Of a stretch of DNA of 64,000 nt, positions 46,424 through 55,660 are shown one piece after another; within the stretch, counting starts at the first letter, position 1, and each line of letters starts with the position of its first letter. Where the stretch lies: NCBI RefSeq assembly GCF_900103195.1, contig NZ_FMWU01000001.1, positions 305,117 through 369,116 on the forward strand, read 5' to 3'. A model generated the notes under the pieces. That model was not told the origin of the DNA, ran no database searches, and saw only the letters and a list, made by a program, of their open reading frames with translations. The stretch is from Methylobacterium sp. UNC378MF. GTDB taxonomy: Bacteria; Pseudomonadota; Alphaproteobacteria; Rhizobiales; Beijerinckiaceae. The position numbers and the translations under genes are program-made.

Positions 46424-47003
46424 CCGCACGGCCGCCGATCCGGCCGAGAGGCTCCGGCACCTGCTGGAACGGGTCGGTGACGGCGAGGCGCTCCGGCATC
46501 ATGGCGCAGACCGGGACGGACGCCTTGCCCAGCGCGATCGGCAGGAGCGGGAACGGACGCCTGAGGCGGAACCGGATCGCCCGGTCATCGGGCGCCGACA
46601 GTTCGTCGGTGATCTCCATGAGGGAGCCGCCGAACGGGTCGCGCTTGGCCCAGCGCCGCAGGGAGGCGACGCAGTCGCGGGCCAGCACCGGCGTCCCGTC
46701 GTGGAAGCGCAGGCCCTCGCGCAGGGTCAGGTCCCAGCGGCGCCCGTCCGCCTCGACCCGGTGGCCCTCGACCATCTGCGGCGTGGCGCGATAGGCCGCG
46801 TCCATGCTGTAGAGCGTGTCGAAGACCATGTAGCCGTGGTTGCGGGTGATGTACGCGAAGGTCGTCACCGGATCGAGCGTGACCAGATCCTGCTGCGGGA
46901 TGAAGCGCAGGCTCGTGACCGCCTCCGCGCGGACAAGGGCCGGCGCTGCAACGGCGCTGGCGACGAAGGCGCCGGCTCCCTGCAACAGCGTGCGTCGCTT
47001 TAT
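46424..47003 (-). pseudogene. 5' remnant of an SBP family 5 substrate-binding protein gene
   Basis: The minus strand encodes RRTLLQGAGAFVASAVAAPA (export signal), LRFIPQQDLVTLDPVTTFAY, GLRFHDGTPVLARDCVASLR and MMPERLAVTDPFQQV, a good match to the first 40% of a peptide-type binding protein. Homology then ends near 46430 and the frame runs into the racemase region. The expected start codon position (47001-47003) reads ATA instead of ATG. The gene lacks its C-terminal two thirds and cannot give a working receptor. It may once have supplied the cyclic-ureide genes with a transporter. Confidence 0.75.
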
Positions 47004-47322
47004 CCGAAACCTCCCGCTCAGCGCCGGTCAGGCGCGTCGCACACCGGCAAGCCGGGAACCTTCGAGACGCCCGGCATGCCGCTGCTTGCAGGAATGGGGC
47101 CGGCTCGTGCTTGAGCGCCGCTGATCAGCTTTTAACCTTCGCAATGAGACGGCCGCCCGCCGGTCCAACGTTTGCCGATAGGGATGGGACGCCACCATGG
47201 CCATCCGCTTCGTCGCGAACGGCCATCACCGCCAGGATCCGCATGCCTAAAGCCGACACATCCCGGTTGATTAAGACAAGGGATGGGCCGATCCGACCTG
47301 AAAGACCTCAAGCCTGACCAGA
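47004..47322. other. 319-bp gap, nothing identified
   Basis: Lies between the transporter remnant and the LysR gene. I see no gene. A low-GC patch near 47255-47285 is unremarkable. Confidence 0.4.
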
Positions 47323-48231
47323 TCAGCGGCCGCCAAGAACAGAGGATTTATTGGCAACCTCACTGCGGACCAGCTTGAGAAAAGCCAGAGCGGCGGTGGA
47401 GAGCGGGTGTCCTGGGCTGCCCAGGACCGTGACCGAGTAGGTCACCGTCGGCCGGAGGCTGCGCGCAACGACCTGCGCACCGAGCCCCTTCACGGTCACG
47501 GCCTCCGCGACGGTGAAGCCAAGACCCGCGGCGACCATGGCGCACGCGGCGGCGGCGTTCTGGGTCTCGGCGACGAGGCGGGGCGTGACTCCGTTCACGG
47601 TGAAGAGTTCGTCGACCTGATCGCGGAGGCGATACTGTCGACCGAGTGAGATGTAGGGCTCGTCGTGGAGCTCGGTAAGCGGAACGATCTTGTTGCGCGC
47701 CAGACGATGCCGGAGCGGCAGGACCACCAATCCGGGGAGTTCGATCGGTGGTGCTGCGACGAGCGCGCTCCGACCGACCGGCAGGGCGAAACCGAGGTCG
47801 GCGTTGCCGGCCTGCACCAAGTCATGGACCTCGCGCGAGCTTGCCACAACGAGCGAGATCCGCACCGGCTGCACCTCCCGGGCGAATTTGGCCAGAAGTC
47901 GCGGGATGAGCGACAGGCCCATGAGCGGCATGGCGGCGACGCGTAATTCGCCGCTCCCGATACCGCGCATATCGTCGATGGTGCGATCCAGGCGATCGGC
48001 GGCTGCGAACAGGGTCGCGACGGCGCCCTCCAGCTTCACGGCTTCCGGCGTGGGCTGAAGGTGACGCCGGGAGCGGTCGAACAGCGGGAGGCCGGTCTCG
48101 TCCTCCAGGCCACGCAGCAGCTTCGTGACCGCCGGTTGCGAGAGATACATCCGCTGCGCCGCCCGGCTGACCGAGCCGCTCTGCATGACCGCGCGGAACG
48201 CTTCCAACTGGCGGAGCCGGCTCGGTGTCAT
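47323..48231 (-). CDS. LysR-family regulator of the divergent catabolic operon
   Basis: 302 aa. The N-terminal HTH is LRQLEAFRAVMQSGSVSRAA then YLSQPAVTKLLRGLEDETG. The periplasmic-binding-like effector domain starts near GELRVAAMPLMGLSLIPRLL. It is divergent from the transporter/oxidoreductase operon with 186 bp between starts, the classic arrangement for a LysR regulator and its target. It resembles regulators of opine and arginine/ornithine catabolism (NocR/OccR-like), which fits the polyamine/opine-type transporter, but that resemblance is my impression only. Confidence 0.88.
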   Translation of the reverse strand: MTPSRLRQLEAFRAVMQSGSVSRAAQRMYLSQPAVTKLLRGLEDETGLPLFDRSRRHLQPTPEAVKLEGAVATLFAAADRLDRTIDDMRGIGSGELRVAAMPLMGLSLIPRLLAKFAREVQPVRISLVVASSREVHDLVQAGNADLGFALPVGRSALVAAPPIELPGLVVLPLRHRLARNKIVPLTELHDEPYISLGRQYRLRDQVDELFTVNGVTPRLVAETQNAAAACAMVAAGLGFTVAEAVTVKGLGAQVVARSLRPTVTYSVTVLGSPGHPLSTAALAFLKLVRSEVANKSSVLGGR

Positions 48232-48417
48232 TCCAAATCCTGCGACTCACTACCCGGAGGAATGAAACGGCAAAAATTATGAATTTGCCTCCCACGTCAA
48301 GAGACCGCACGTTGATAAGAATTCAGGGTCGAAAAGTGGCTGGAATGCTCAACAGAGGAGCGTCCTGCTTACTTCATACCCACGGATAGCTTTCCGACTG
48401 CTCACGGAGGCAAAGCA

Positions 48418-49458
48418 ATGCTGCGGGCGATACAGGGATTCTTTACCGCAACGGCCGCAGCGCTCGTCCTGGCGGCGTCCCCGGCCTCGGCCGAGCAGCG
48501 CCTGACGGTTGCCGGTTACGGCGGCAGCTACGAGCAGATCATGCGCACGAGCGTCATTCCGGCCTTCGAGCGCGAGAACAATGTTCGGATCGACTATCTG
48601 ACCGGCAACTCTTCCGACAACCTCGCCCGCATGCAGGCGCAGCGCGGCAACCAAACCGTCGGCGTCGCGGTGCTCGACGACGGTCCTATGGTCCAGGCGG
48701 TGTCGCTCGGGCTGTGCGGGAAGCTCCCCGACGCGATCCGGGACGGGGTCTATCCCATCGCCGTCCTGGGCGATGACCATGCCGTAGGCACCGGCTTCGG
48801 CTTCACCGGGATCGCCTACAACACGAAGCTCTTCGGGGAGCGGGGCTTTCCGGCGCCGACCTCCTGGATGGATCTGGCCCGGCCGGAATACCGGCAGCGG
48901 ATCGCGATCCCCGGCATCGACAACACCTACGGCGTCCACACCCTGGCGATGATGGCGCGGATCCACGGTGGCAGCGATAGCGACATCGCCCCGGGTCTGA
49001 AGGTCATGCGCCAGCAGATCAATCCGAACGTGCTCGCCTACGAGAGCAGTCCCGGCAAGATGAGCGAGATGTTCCAGTCGGGGGAGATCTGGCTGGCCGT
49101 CTGGGGCTCGTCTCGGGTCGCGGCCATGCAGCAGGCGGGATTTCCCCTCGCCATCGCCCGGCCCAAGGAGGGCGCGGTGGTACTGATGACGGCGGGCTGT
49201 GCCATTGCCGACAGCCCCGAGCCGGCGCTCGCCGACAGGTTCCTCGCCTACCTCGTCTCGCCAAAGGTCCAGGAGATCTTCGCCACGCAGTACGGGGCAG
49301 GCCCGACCAACCGGTCGACGAAGCTGCCTCCGGACGTCGCAAGCCGCGTCATCTACGGCGAGGATCAGGTCCGCACGCTGATCGGCCTCGACTGGAACGT
49401 GGTCAACCGTAACCGCGCCGACTGGACGCGGCAGTGGCAGCGGCAGGTCGAGCGCTGA
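48418..49458 (+). CDS. Polyamine/opine-type ABC substrate-binding protein (PotD-like)
   Basis: 346 aa with a Sec signal peptide (FFTATAAALVLAASPASA). The mature protein begins EQRLTVAGYGGSYEQIMRTS and contains VIPAFERENNVRIDYLTGNS, GIAYNTKLFGERGFPAPTSW and FLAYLVSPKVQEIFATQYGA, the landmarks of the spermidine/putrescine/opine binding-protein family. First gene of a long operon. Its stop overlaps the ATPase start by one base (TGATG). Ligand unknown. Confidence 0.9.
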   Translation: MLRAIQGFFTATAAALVLAASPASAEQRLTVAGYGGSYEQIMRTSVIPAFERENNVRIDYLTGNSSDNLARMQAQRGNQTVGVAVLDDGPMVQAVSLGLCGKLPDAIRDGVYPIAVLGDDHAVGTGFGFTGIAYNTKLFGERGFPAPTSWMDLARPEYRQRIAIPGIDNTYGVHTLAMMARIHGGSDSDIAPGLKVMRQQINPNVLAYESSPGKMSEMFQSGEIWLAVWGSSRVAAMQQAGFPLAIARPKEGAVVLMTAGCAIADSPEPALADRFLAYLVSPKVQEIFATQYGAGPTNRSTKLPPDVASRVIYGEDQVRTLIGLDWNVVNRNRADWTRQWQRQVER

Positions 49459-50519
49459 TGTCCGCGCCCGCCTTCCTCACGCTCGACGGCGTCGGCAAGG
49501 ATTACGGCACCGTGACCGCCGTGCGCGCGGTCAGCCTCACGGTCGCGCCCGGCGAGTTCCTCGGCCTCCTCGGTCCCTCCGGCTGCGGCAAGACGACGAC
49601 GCTGCAGATGATCGCCGGGTTCGAGACGCCGAGCCGCGGCCACGTCCTGATGGAGGGGCGTGATCTGGCCGGAATTCCGCCGGCCAAGCGCGGCATCGGT
49701 CTCGTGTTCCAGTCCTACGCCCTGTTCCCGCATATGACCGCCGCCGAGAACGTGGCCTTCGGGCTGGAGATGCGCGGCGTACCGAAGGCGGAACGGGCCA
49801 AGCGGGTCGCCGAGGCCCTGGCCCAGGTCCGCCTCGGCCATCTCGCCGATCGCTTCCCGCGCAACATGTCGGGTGGCCAGCAGCAGCGCGTCGCCCTGGC
49901 GCGGGCGCTGGTGTTCGAGCCGCGCTTGCTGCTCCTCGACGAGCCGCTCTCGAACCTCGACGCCAAGCTGCGCGAGGAGATGCAGGTGGAATTGCGCGCG
50001 CTGCAGCGCCGCATCGGCGTCACCACGGTCCTGGTCACGCACGATCAGGCCGAGGCGATGGCGCTGTGCGACCGGGTGGCGATCATGCAGGGCGGCCGGG
50101 TCGTCCAGATCGACGCGCCCTGGCAGGCCTACGATATCCCGGCCGACGCGTTCGTCGCCGACTTTCTCGGCCGCAGCAACCGCCTGCCTGCCCGGGCCGC
50201 ATCCGGCGAGGCGGAGGCGGCGGGCCACCGCTTCTCTCTGCCGCCGGAACTCGCCGACCGGCACGGCGAGATCCTCCTGACGATCCGGCCGGAACGCCTG
50301 CGCATTCGCTGCGAGCGCACTGCCGAGAGTGCGCCCGGGCTGGACGGACGCGTGCAGGCACGGCTCTTCCTCGGCGGGTTCTGGCTATACACGGTGGAGA
50401 CGGCGCTGGGCGCCTTCGCCGTCATGGCGCAGAACACCGGAGCGACGCCCCTCGACGAGGGGGCCGCAGTGACGCTGGATTGGGACGCCCACAGCCTGCG
50501 GCGGCTGGAGCCGGCATGA
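49458..50519 (+). CDS. Polyamine/opine-type ABC ATPase (PotA-like)
   Basis: 353 aa. Walker [16 protein letters not shown]-loop [18 protein letters not shown], signature [15 protein letters not shown], Walker [16 protein letters not shown] and switch [15 protein letters not shown] are intact. The C-terminal part (about 240-350) is a TOBE domain ([12 protein letters not shown]). The start at 49458 overlaps the binding-protein stop, and the end overlaps the first permease by 4 bp. Confidence 0.93.
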   Translation: MSAPAFLTLDGVGKDYGTVTAVRAVSLTVAPGEFLGLLGPSGCGKTTTLQMIAGFETPSRGHVLMEGRDLAGIPPAKRGIGLVFQSYALFPHMTAAENVAFGLEMRGVPKAERAKRVAEALAQVRLGHLADRFPRNMSGGQQQRVALARALVFEPRLLLLDEPLSNLDAKLREEMQVELRALQRRIGVTTVLVTHDQAEAMALCDRVAIMQGGRVVQIDAPWQAYDIPADAFVADFLGRSNRLPARAASGEAEAAGHRFSLPPELADRHGEILLTIRPERLRIRCERTAESAPGLDGRVQARLFLGGFWLYTVETALGAFAVMAQNTGATPLDEGAAVTLDWDAHSLRRLEPA

Positions 50520-51400
50520 CCCGCCTCGACCGCCTGACACCCGCGCTGCTGACAGCGCCGTCCGCCCTCGTCTATGCCGGGGCGCTGCTCGTCCCCCTCG
50601 CCGGCGTGCTGGCGCTGAGCCTGCACGGCTTCGACTTCCAGGACGGTATCCTGCCGGGCTGGAATCTCGCGAATTACCGGGACCTCCTGACCGATCCGCT
50701 CTTCGGCGAGGCGCTCGCCCGGACCTTCCGCATCGCCGCGCTGACCACCCTGATCTGCCTCCTCATCGGGGTGCCCGAAGCCTGGATCATCCACCGCATG
50801 GATCCGCGCTGGCGTGGACCGATGCTCCTCATCGTCGTCGGCCCGCTGTTGGTCTCGGTCGTGGTGCGCAACTTCGGCTGGATGGTCCTGCTCGGCACGA
50901 ACGGGCTCGTGAACCAGGCTATGACCGCCCTCCACATGCCCGGCGCCCCCTTCCGGCTGATGTTCACGGAACTCGCCGTGGTGATCGGCCTCGTCCACGT
51001 GATGGTCCCGCTCGTGGTCCTGTCCGTCTGGGCGAGCCTCGGCCGGCTGGATCCGGTGCTGGAGCGGGCGGCCATCAGCCTCGGCGCCGGACGCTTCACG
51101 ATCTTCACCCGGATCGTGCTGCCCAACGTCATGCCCGGCGTCCTGGCCGGGGCGCTGATGGTGTTCTGCCTCTCGGCCTCCGCCTTCGCGACCCCCGCCA
51201 TGCTCGGAGGCAAGCGGCTGAAGGTCGTGTCCAGCATGACCTACAACGAGTTCCTCAACACCCTGAACTGGCCGTTGGGCGCCGCGCTGGCGACCGTGCT
51301 CATGGCGGCGATCCTGCTCGCCACGCTCCTCTGGACGCGGCTGGTCGAGAAGCGGGCGCTGCGCCGCCTGGGCGAGGTCGCGCGGGGAGGCCCGGCATGA
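50516..51400 (+). CDS. Polyamine/opine-type ABC permease (PotB-like)
   Basis: 294 aa, about six transmembrane helices. LVYAGALLVPLAGVLALSLH, NYRDLLTDPLFGEALARTFR, VGPLLVSVVVRNFGWMVLLG and the EAA loop ERAAISLGAGRFTIFTRIVL with PNVMPGV are typical of PotB. It overlaps both neighbours by 4 bp. Confidence 0.91.
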   Translation: MTRLDRLTPALLTAPSALVYAGALLVPLAGVLALSLHGFDFQDGILPGWNLANYRDLLTDPLFGEALARTFRIAALTTLICLLIGVPEAWIIHRMDPRWRGPMLLIVVGPLLVSVVVRNFGWMVLLGTNGLVNQAMTALHMPGAPFRLMFTELAVVIGLVHVMVPLVVLSVWASLGRLDPVLERAAISLGAGRFTIFTRIVLPNVMPGVLAGALMVFCLSASAFATPAMLGGKRLKVVSSMTYNEFLNTLNWPLGAALATVLMAAILLATLLWTRLVEKRALRRLGEVARGGPA

Positions 51401-52197
51401 GCCGCAACGGTCCCCTGGCGCTCGCCTTCCACGCCTTGTTCCTCGCCTTCATCCTTGCGCCGCTTCTCGTGGTGATCGCCGTCTCCTTCACCGGCCAGGG
51501 CTATCTCGCCCTGCCGTTCGAAGGCCTCTCCCTGCGCTGGTGGCGAGCGATCGGCGAGAACCCGCGCTTCCTGGAGAGCTTCTGGTACAGCGTCCGCCTC
51601 GGAGTGACGGCCGCGACCCTCTCGGCTCTGATCGCCGTCCCGGCCGCCCTGGCGATCGCGCGCTGGCGCTTTCCCGGCCGCGGCACGCTGGTGGCGATCC
51701 TCGCCTCGCCGCTGATGATCCCGCACGTCGTGCTCGGCGTGGCGCTGCTGCGCTTCTTCTCGGGATTCGGCCTCTCGGGCAGCTTCGCGGGCCTCGTGGC
51801 GGCCCATATCATCGTGATCACGCCCTACATGCTGCGCCTCGTCGGCGCTGGCCTGTCGGGCCTCGATCCGCGCATCGAGCGTGCCGCGGAGAGCCTCGGC
51901 GCCGACCGGTTCACGGTGTTCCGGCGTGTGACGCTGCCGCTGATCGCGCCGGGCCTGGCGGGCGGCTGGATCCTGGCCTTCGTCACCAGCTTCGACGAAT
52001 TGACGGTGAGCCTGTTCCTCGCCTCGCCAGCGGCCAACCCGCTGCCGGTGCAGCTGTTCAACTACATCGACCAGATGACCGACCCGCTGGTCGCGTCGGT
52101 CTCGGCGGCACTGATCCTCGTCACCGCCCTGGTCCTCCTGGTGCTCGATCGCTTCTACCCGATCGACCGCCTGCTCACCGGGGAGCGCCGCGCATGA
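51397..52197 (+). CDS. Polyamine/opine-type ABC permease (PotC-like)
   Basis: 266 aa. FLAFILAPLLVVIAVSFTGQ, FWYSVRLGVTAATLSALIAV, LMIPHVVLGVALLRFFSGFG and the EAA loop ERAAESLGADRFTVFRRVTL follow PotC. About six helices. It overlaps the preceding and following genes by 4 bp, so the transporter and first oxidase are translated together. Confidence 0.91.
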   Translation: MSRNGPLALAFHALFLAFILAPLLVVIAVSFTGQGYLALPFEGLSLRWWRAIGENPRFLESFWYSVRLGVTAATLSALIAVPAALAIARWRFPGRGTLVAILASPLMIPHVVLGVALLRFFSGFGLSGSFAGLVAAHIIVITPYMLRLVGAGLSGLDPRIERAAESLGADRFTVFRRVTLPLIAPGLAGGWILAFVTSFDELTVSLFLASPAANPLPVQLFNYIDQMTDPLVASVSAALILVTALVLLVLDRFYPIDRLLTGERRA

Positions 52198-53327
52198 ACG
52201 CGATCGGACACGCGACGCGGGACGCCATCGTGATCGGCGGCGGGCTGGTGGGGGCGGCCATCGCCTACGGGCTCCAACGGCAAGGCCTGTCGACCGTGAT
52301 GCTCGACGAGGGCGATGTCGCCCACCGGGCGAGCCGCGGCAATTTCGGTCTGGTCTGGGTCCAGTCGAAGGGCCTCGGCGCGCCGCATTACCAGCACTGG
52401 ACCCACGCCTCGGCCCGGGCGTGGCCAGAGCTGGCCGCTGATCTCCTCGAGGCAACGGGCATCGGCGTCGGGCTGCACCAGCCGGGCGGCCTGCATTTCT
52501 GCTTCTCCGACGACGAGATGGCCCAGCGCGACGCACTGATGGGCCAGTTGCGCCGGGAGGCCGGCAACGCCGGCTACGAATATCGCATGATCACGGCCGC
52601 CGAGCTGCACGACATGGTGCCGGGGCTCGGACCGCAGGTGGTGGGCGCGTCCTGGACGCCCTACGATGGCCACGCGAGCCCGCTGCACCTCCTGCGCGCG
52701 CTCCACGCAGCGTTCCAGGGGGCGGGCGGCCTCTACCGGCCGAACGCCCTCGTCACGGCCATCAAGGCGTTGCCGGGCGATTTCGCCGTCGATCTCGGGG
52801 CCGACACCGTCCGGGCGCCGCGGCTCGTCCTCGCCTCGGGCCTCGGCAACGCCGATCTTGCGCCCCTCGTCGGCCTGTCCGCCCCCCTGCGGCCCGAACG
52901 CGGGCAAATTCTGGTCACGGAGCGCGCGCGGCAGGTGCTCGCCTTGCCGACCCACGTCGTCCGCCAGACCGAGGAGGGCTCGCTGCTCCTCGGCGACAGC
53001 AAGGAGGATCTGGGCTTCGACACGCTGACCCAGACGCCGGCGATCATGCGCGCCATCGCGCGGCGGGCGGTCCAGACCTTCCCGTGGATCGCCGAGCTGA
53101 ACATCGTCCGGGCCTGGGCGGCGCTGCGCGTCATGTCGCCCGATGGCAAGCCGATCTACGACGCGTCCGAGCGCTTCCCCGGCGCCTACATCGCCAATTG
53201 CCACTCGGGCGTCACGCTGGCGGGCGCGCATGCGAGCCTGCTCGCCCCGATGATCGCCGCTGGTGCCCTGGCGCCGGATCTGTCCCCCTTCAGCGCGAGA
53301 CGCTTCCATGTTCAGAAGACGGCCTGA
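52194..53327 (+). CDS. FAD-dependent amino-acid dehydrogenase, HcnC/OoxB-like subunit
   Basis: 377 aa. The N-terminal Rossmann motif is DAIVIGGGLVGAAIAYGLQR. YDGHASPLHLLRALHAAF, RPERGQILVTERARQVLALP and the C-terminal NIVRAWAALRVMSPDGKPIY with GAYIANCHSGVTLAGAHASL are typical of the beta subunit of hydrogen-cyanide synthase, opine oxidase and D-hydroxyproline dehydrogenase. With the small [2Fe-2S] protein and the larger FAD protein downstream it should form a three-subunit membrane-linked dehydrogenase that oxidises an amino acid or opine to an imine. Confidence 0.85.
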   Translation: MNAIGHATRDAIVIGGGLVGAAIAYGLQRQGLSTVMLDEGDVAHRASRGNFGLVWVQSKGLGAPHYQHWTHASARAWPELAADLLEATGIGVGLHQPGGLHFCFSDDEMAQRDALMGQLRREAGNAGYEYRMITAAELHDMVPGLGPQVVGASWTPYDGHASPLHLLRALHAAFQGAGGLYRPNALVTAIKALPGDFAVDLGADTVRAPRLVLASGLGNADLAPLVGLSAPLRPERGQILVTERARQVLALPTHVVRQTEEGSLLLGDSKEDLGFDTLTQTPAIMRAIARRAVQTFPWIAELNIVRAWAALRVMSPDGKPIYDASERFPGAYIANCHSGVTLAGAHASLLAPMIAAGALAPDLSPFSARRFHVQKTA

Positions 53328-53640
53328 GGCCCGTCCGGCCACCCAGGACCGGCTGGTGGAGGTCTTCGTCGCGGGCCGGCCACTCCGCGTTCCCGAGGGC
53401 GCCTCGGCGGCCGCCGCCGTCCTGCTCTCCGGAGCGCCGGCGATCCGCACGACGCCGGTCGGCGGGGCTCCGCGCCTGCCCTATTGCATGATCGGAATCT
53501 GCTTCGACTGCCTCGCCGAGATCGACGGCGTCGCCAACCGCCAGTCCTGCCTCGTGCCGGTCGCTCCGGGCATGCGGATCGAGCCGCAGATCGGTGCGCG
53601 GGTGGCTCGGGCCGATGACACGGCGCCGGAGGCGGCATGA
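53308..53640 (+). CDS. Small [2Fe-2S] subunit, HcnA-like
   Basis: 110 aa from the ATG at 53308, overlapping the preceding gene by 20 bp. LVEVFVAGRPLRVPEGASAA begins a ferredoxin fold. YCMIGICFDCLAEIDG and RQSCLVPV give the C-x4-C-x2-C...C cluster ligands of HcnA/opine-oxidase gamma subunits. It relays electrons between the two flavoproteins. It overlaps the next start by 4 bp. Confidence 0.86.
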   Translation: MFRRRPEARPATQDRLVEVFVAGRPLRVPEGASAAAAVLLSGAPAIRTTPVGGAPRLPYCMIGICFDCLAEIDGVANRQSCLVPVAPGMRIEPQIGARVARADDTAPEAA

Positions 53641-55034
53641 TCTACGATCTCGCCATCGTGGGCGCCGGCCCGGCCGGCATGGCCGCCGGCATCGAGGCGG
53701 CCGCCCTCGGACTCTCGGTCACCGTGCTGGACGAGCAGCCCGCTCCGGGCGGCCAGGTGTTCCGCGCAGTGGAGGCAGCCTCGGGAGACGCGGCGCTCGC
53801 CGGCGAGTTCCGCGATGCCGGCGGTGCCCTGGCGGCCGCCTTCCGCGCGGTCCGGGGCATCGCCTACCGTCCGCAGACGACGCTCTGGCACCTCGATCCC
53901 GAGGCCGGCCTGCTCTCCGTGGTCTCGGGCGGTGCCACCGCGGAGATCCAGGCCCGGCGCATCCTGCTCGCCACCGGCGCCCAGGAGCGGCCGGTGCCGA
54001 TCGCCGGCTGGACGCTCCCCGGCGTCATGAGCGCGGGCGCCGCCCAGATCCTGCTCAAGACGGCCGGCGCCGTGCCGGACGGATCCGTGGTGATCGCCGG
54101 ACAGGGTCCGCTCTGCTGGCTGCTCGCCGTGCAGTTGCTGCGCGCCGGCGTCGAGCGGCTGACCCTCCTCGAGACCGGCTCCGGCGGCGCGTTCCGGGAC
54201 GCGCTGCGGGCCGGCGGCCTCTGGACCGGCCGCAAGCTCCTGGCGAAGGGCCTGGCCCTGATGCGCGAGACGCGGGCGCGCGGCCTGCGCGTGGTGCGCA
54301 ATGTCCGCGACCTGCGGGCAGAGGGCGACGGCCGGATCCGGACCGTGCGCTGGCGCCAGGGGAGCCGCGACCACGCGCTCGCCTGCGACACGCTCCTCCT
54401 TCACGAGGGGGTGATCCCCTCCACGCACATCACCCGGGCACTCGGGCTCGATCATGATTGGGATGCGCGGCAGCTCTGCTGGCGGCCGCGTCTCGACCGG
54501 TGGGGCGCCACGAGTCATGCGAATGTCGCCGTCGCCGGCGATGGCGGCGGCATCGGCGGCTGGGAGGCCGCGGCCGCGGGCGGTCGTCTGGCCGCGATCG
54601 ACGCGGCTCACCGCCTCGGCCGGTTCGACGCTGCCGTCCGCGAGACCCGCGCCGCGGATGCGTCGAAGGCCCGACACGCAGCCCTGGCGCTGCGGCCCTT
54701 CCTCGATCGCCTCTACCGCCCGGGCCCGGGCGTGCTCGCCCCCACCGACGACACGATCGTGTGCCGCTGCGAGGAGATCACGGCCGGGCAGATCCGCGAC
54801 GCCGCCCGCCTCGGCGCCGCCGGGCCGAACCAGGTCAAGGCGTATCTGCGGGCCGGCATGGGGCCCTGCCAGGGCCGCATGTGCGGAACCGTCGTCGCAG
54901 GACTGATCGCCGAGACCCGTGGCACCTCCATGGAGTCGGTCGGCGCCCTGCGGCCGCGCGCCCCCTTCAAACCGATGACGGTGGGCGAGTTGGCCAACCA
55001 GCGGCCCGATGCGATCCCGGAGCTGACCGCGTGA
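53637..55034 (+). CDS. FAD/NAD(P)-fold subunit with BFD-like cluster domain, HcnB/OoxA-like
   Basis: 465 aa. The first Rossmann fold is LAIVGAGPAGMAAGIEAAAL. ILLATGAQERPVPIAGWTLP and a second glycine region (VVIAGQGPLCWLLAVQLLRA) are typical of the alpha subunit of HcnABC-type and opine oxidases. Near the C-terminus (about 380-440) IVCRCEEITAGQIRDA and GPCQGRMCGTVV supply the four cysteines of a BFD-like [2Fe-2S] domain. Overlaps of 4 bp on both sides. Confidence 0.87.
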   Translation: MIYDLAIVGAGPAGMAAGIEAAALGLSVTVLDEQPAPGGQVFRAVEAASGDAALAGEFRDAGGALAAAFRAVRGIAYRPQTTLWHLDPEAGLLSVVSGGATAEIQARRILLATGAQERPVPIAGWTLPGVMSAGAAQILLKTAGAVPDGSVVIAGQGPLCWLLAVQLLRAGVERLTLLETGSGGAFRDALRAGGLWTGRKLLAKGLALMRETRARGLRVVRNVRDLRAEGDGRIRTVRWRQGSRDHALACDTLLLHEGVIPSTHITRALGLDHDWDARQLCWRPRLDRWGATSHANVAVAGDGGGIGGWEAAAAGGRLAAIDAAHRLGRFDAAVRETRAADASKARHAALALRPFLDRLYRPGPGVLAPTDDTIVCRCEEITAGQIRDAARLGAAGPNQVKAYLRAGMGPCQGRMCGTVVAGLIAETRGTSMESVGALRPRAPFKPMTVGELANQRPDAIPELTA

Positions 55035-55660
55035 CCGCCGCCGAGACATGCCGCGCAGTGATCGTCGGCGGCGGCCCGGCCGGACGCGCCGCCTTGGTCG
55101 AGCTTCCGGGGGCCGTCCTGATCGCCCGGCCCCAAGCCACGGCCTGGCATGCGGAGCCCGGCCATGTCTGGGTCGAGGGCGGTGGGCGAGTCTGGGCGGA
55201 GCCGTTCGACATCCTGCTCGTCTGCGCCGATGAGCCGTTGCTGCTCGCGGCGCTCGGCTGCGCCGTCTCGGACGGACGGGTGCTGACCGATGCCGAGGGG
55301 CGGACGAGCGTGCCCGGCGTCGCGCTGGCCGGGCGCGGCACTGGCGCGGCCACCCCGCAGGACGCGGAGCGGCAGGCCGTCGCCGCGGCGCGCGCCCTGC
55401 GCGCAGATCCGCGGGTCCTGCAGCTGGAAGAGGCGCGGTCGGCCTTGGATCCCGCCGCGACGCGGCTCGACCCGGTCGCCCTCGCGTCCCTCCTGGAACA
55501 GCCCGTGGGACCCGGGCGGAACGGGCCCGCGCTCGCGCAGCGCGCGATCCTGGGCGCGGTGGTGCCGGCCCGGCCGGTGAGTCTCGCGGCCCTGGCCGGC
55601 CTCGTCGCGGCGATGCCGGAGCCGATCCCGCCGCAGAGGGACGAGGGCGCACTCGCATGA
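55031..55660 (+). CDS. Short Rossmann-fold protein of unknown function
   Basis: 209 aa from a GTG at 55031 that overlaps the previous stop (GTGA). CRAVIVGGGPAGRAALVELP is a clear dinucleotide-binding motif, and SVPGVALAGRGTGAATPQDA recalls the second FAD-contact strand of pyridine-nucleotide oxidoreductases. The substrate and NAD domains are missing and the rest is Ala/Arg-rich. It looks like a reduced paralogue of the HcnB-like subunit. It stays in frame with tight overlaps, so it is probably expressed. It may be an assembly or accessory subunit. Confidence 0.65.
   Translation: MTAAETCRAVIVGGGPAGRAALVELPGAVLIARPQATAWHAEPGHVWVEGGGRVWAEPFDILLVCADEPLLLAALGCAVSDGRVLTDAEGRTSVPGVALAGRGTGAATPQDAERQAVAAARALRADPRVLQLEEARSALDPAATRLDPVALASLLEQPVGPGRNGPALAQRAILGAVVPARPVSLAALAGLVAAMPEPIPPQRDEGALA

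Noticed and set aside
47111..47317. 68-codon plus-strand frame before the LysR gene
   Set aside because: No ribosome site, no similarity and atypical composition.
52194..55034. Naming the trimer hcnABC (hydrogen cyanide synthase)
   Set aside because: The subunits share architecture with opine oxidase and D-hydroxyproline dehydrogenase. The operon importer and RidA fit amino-compound catabolism better, so no symbol was assigned.
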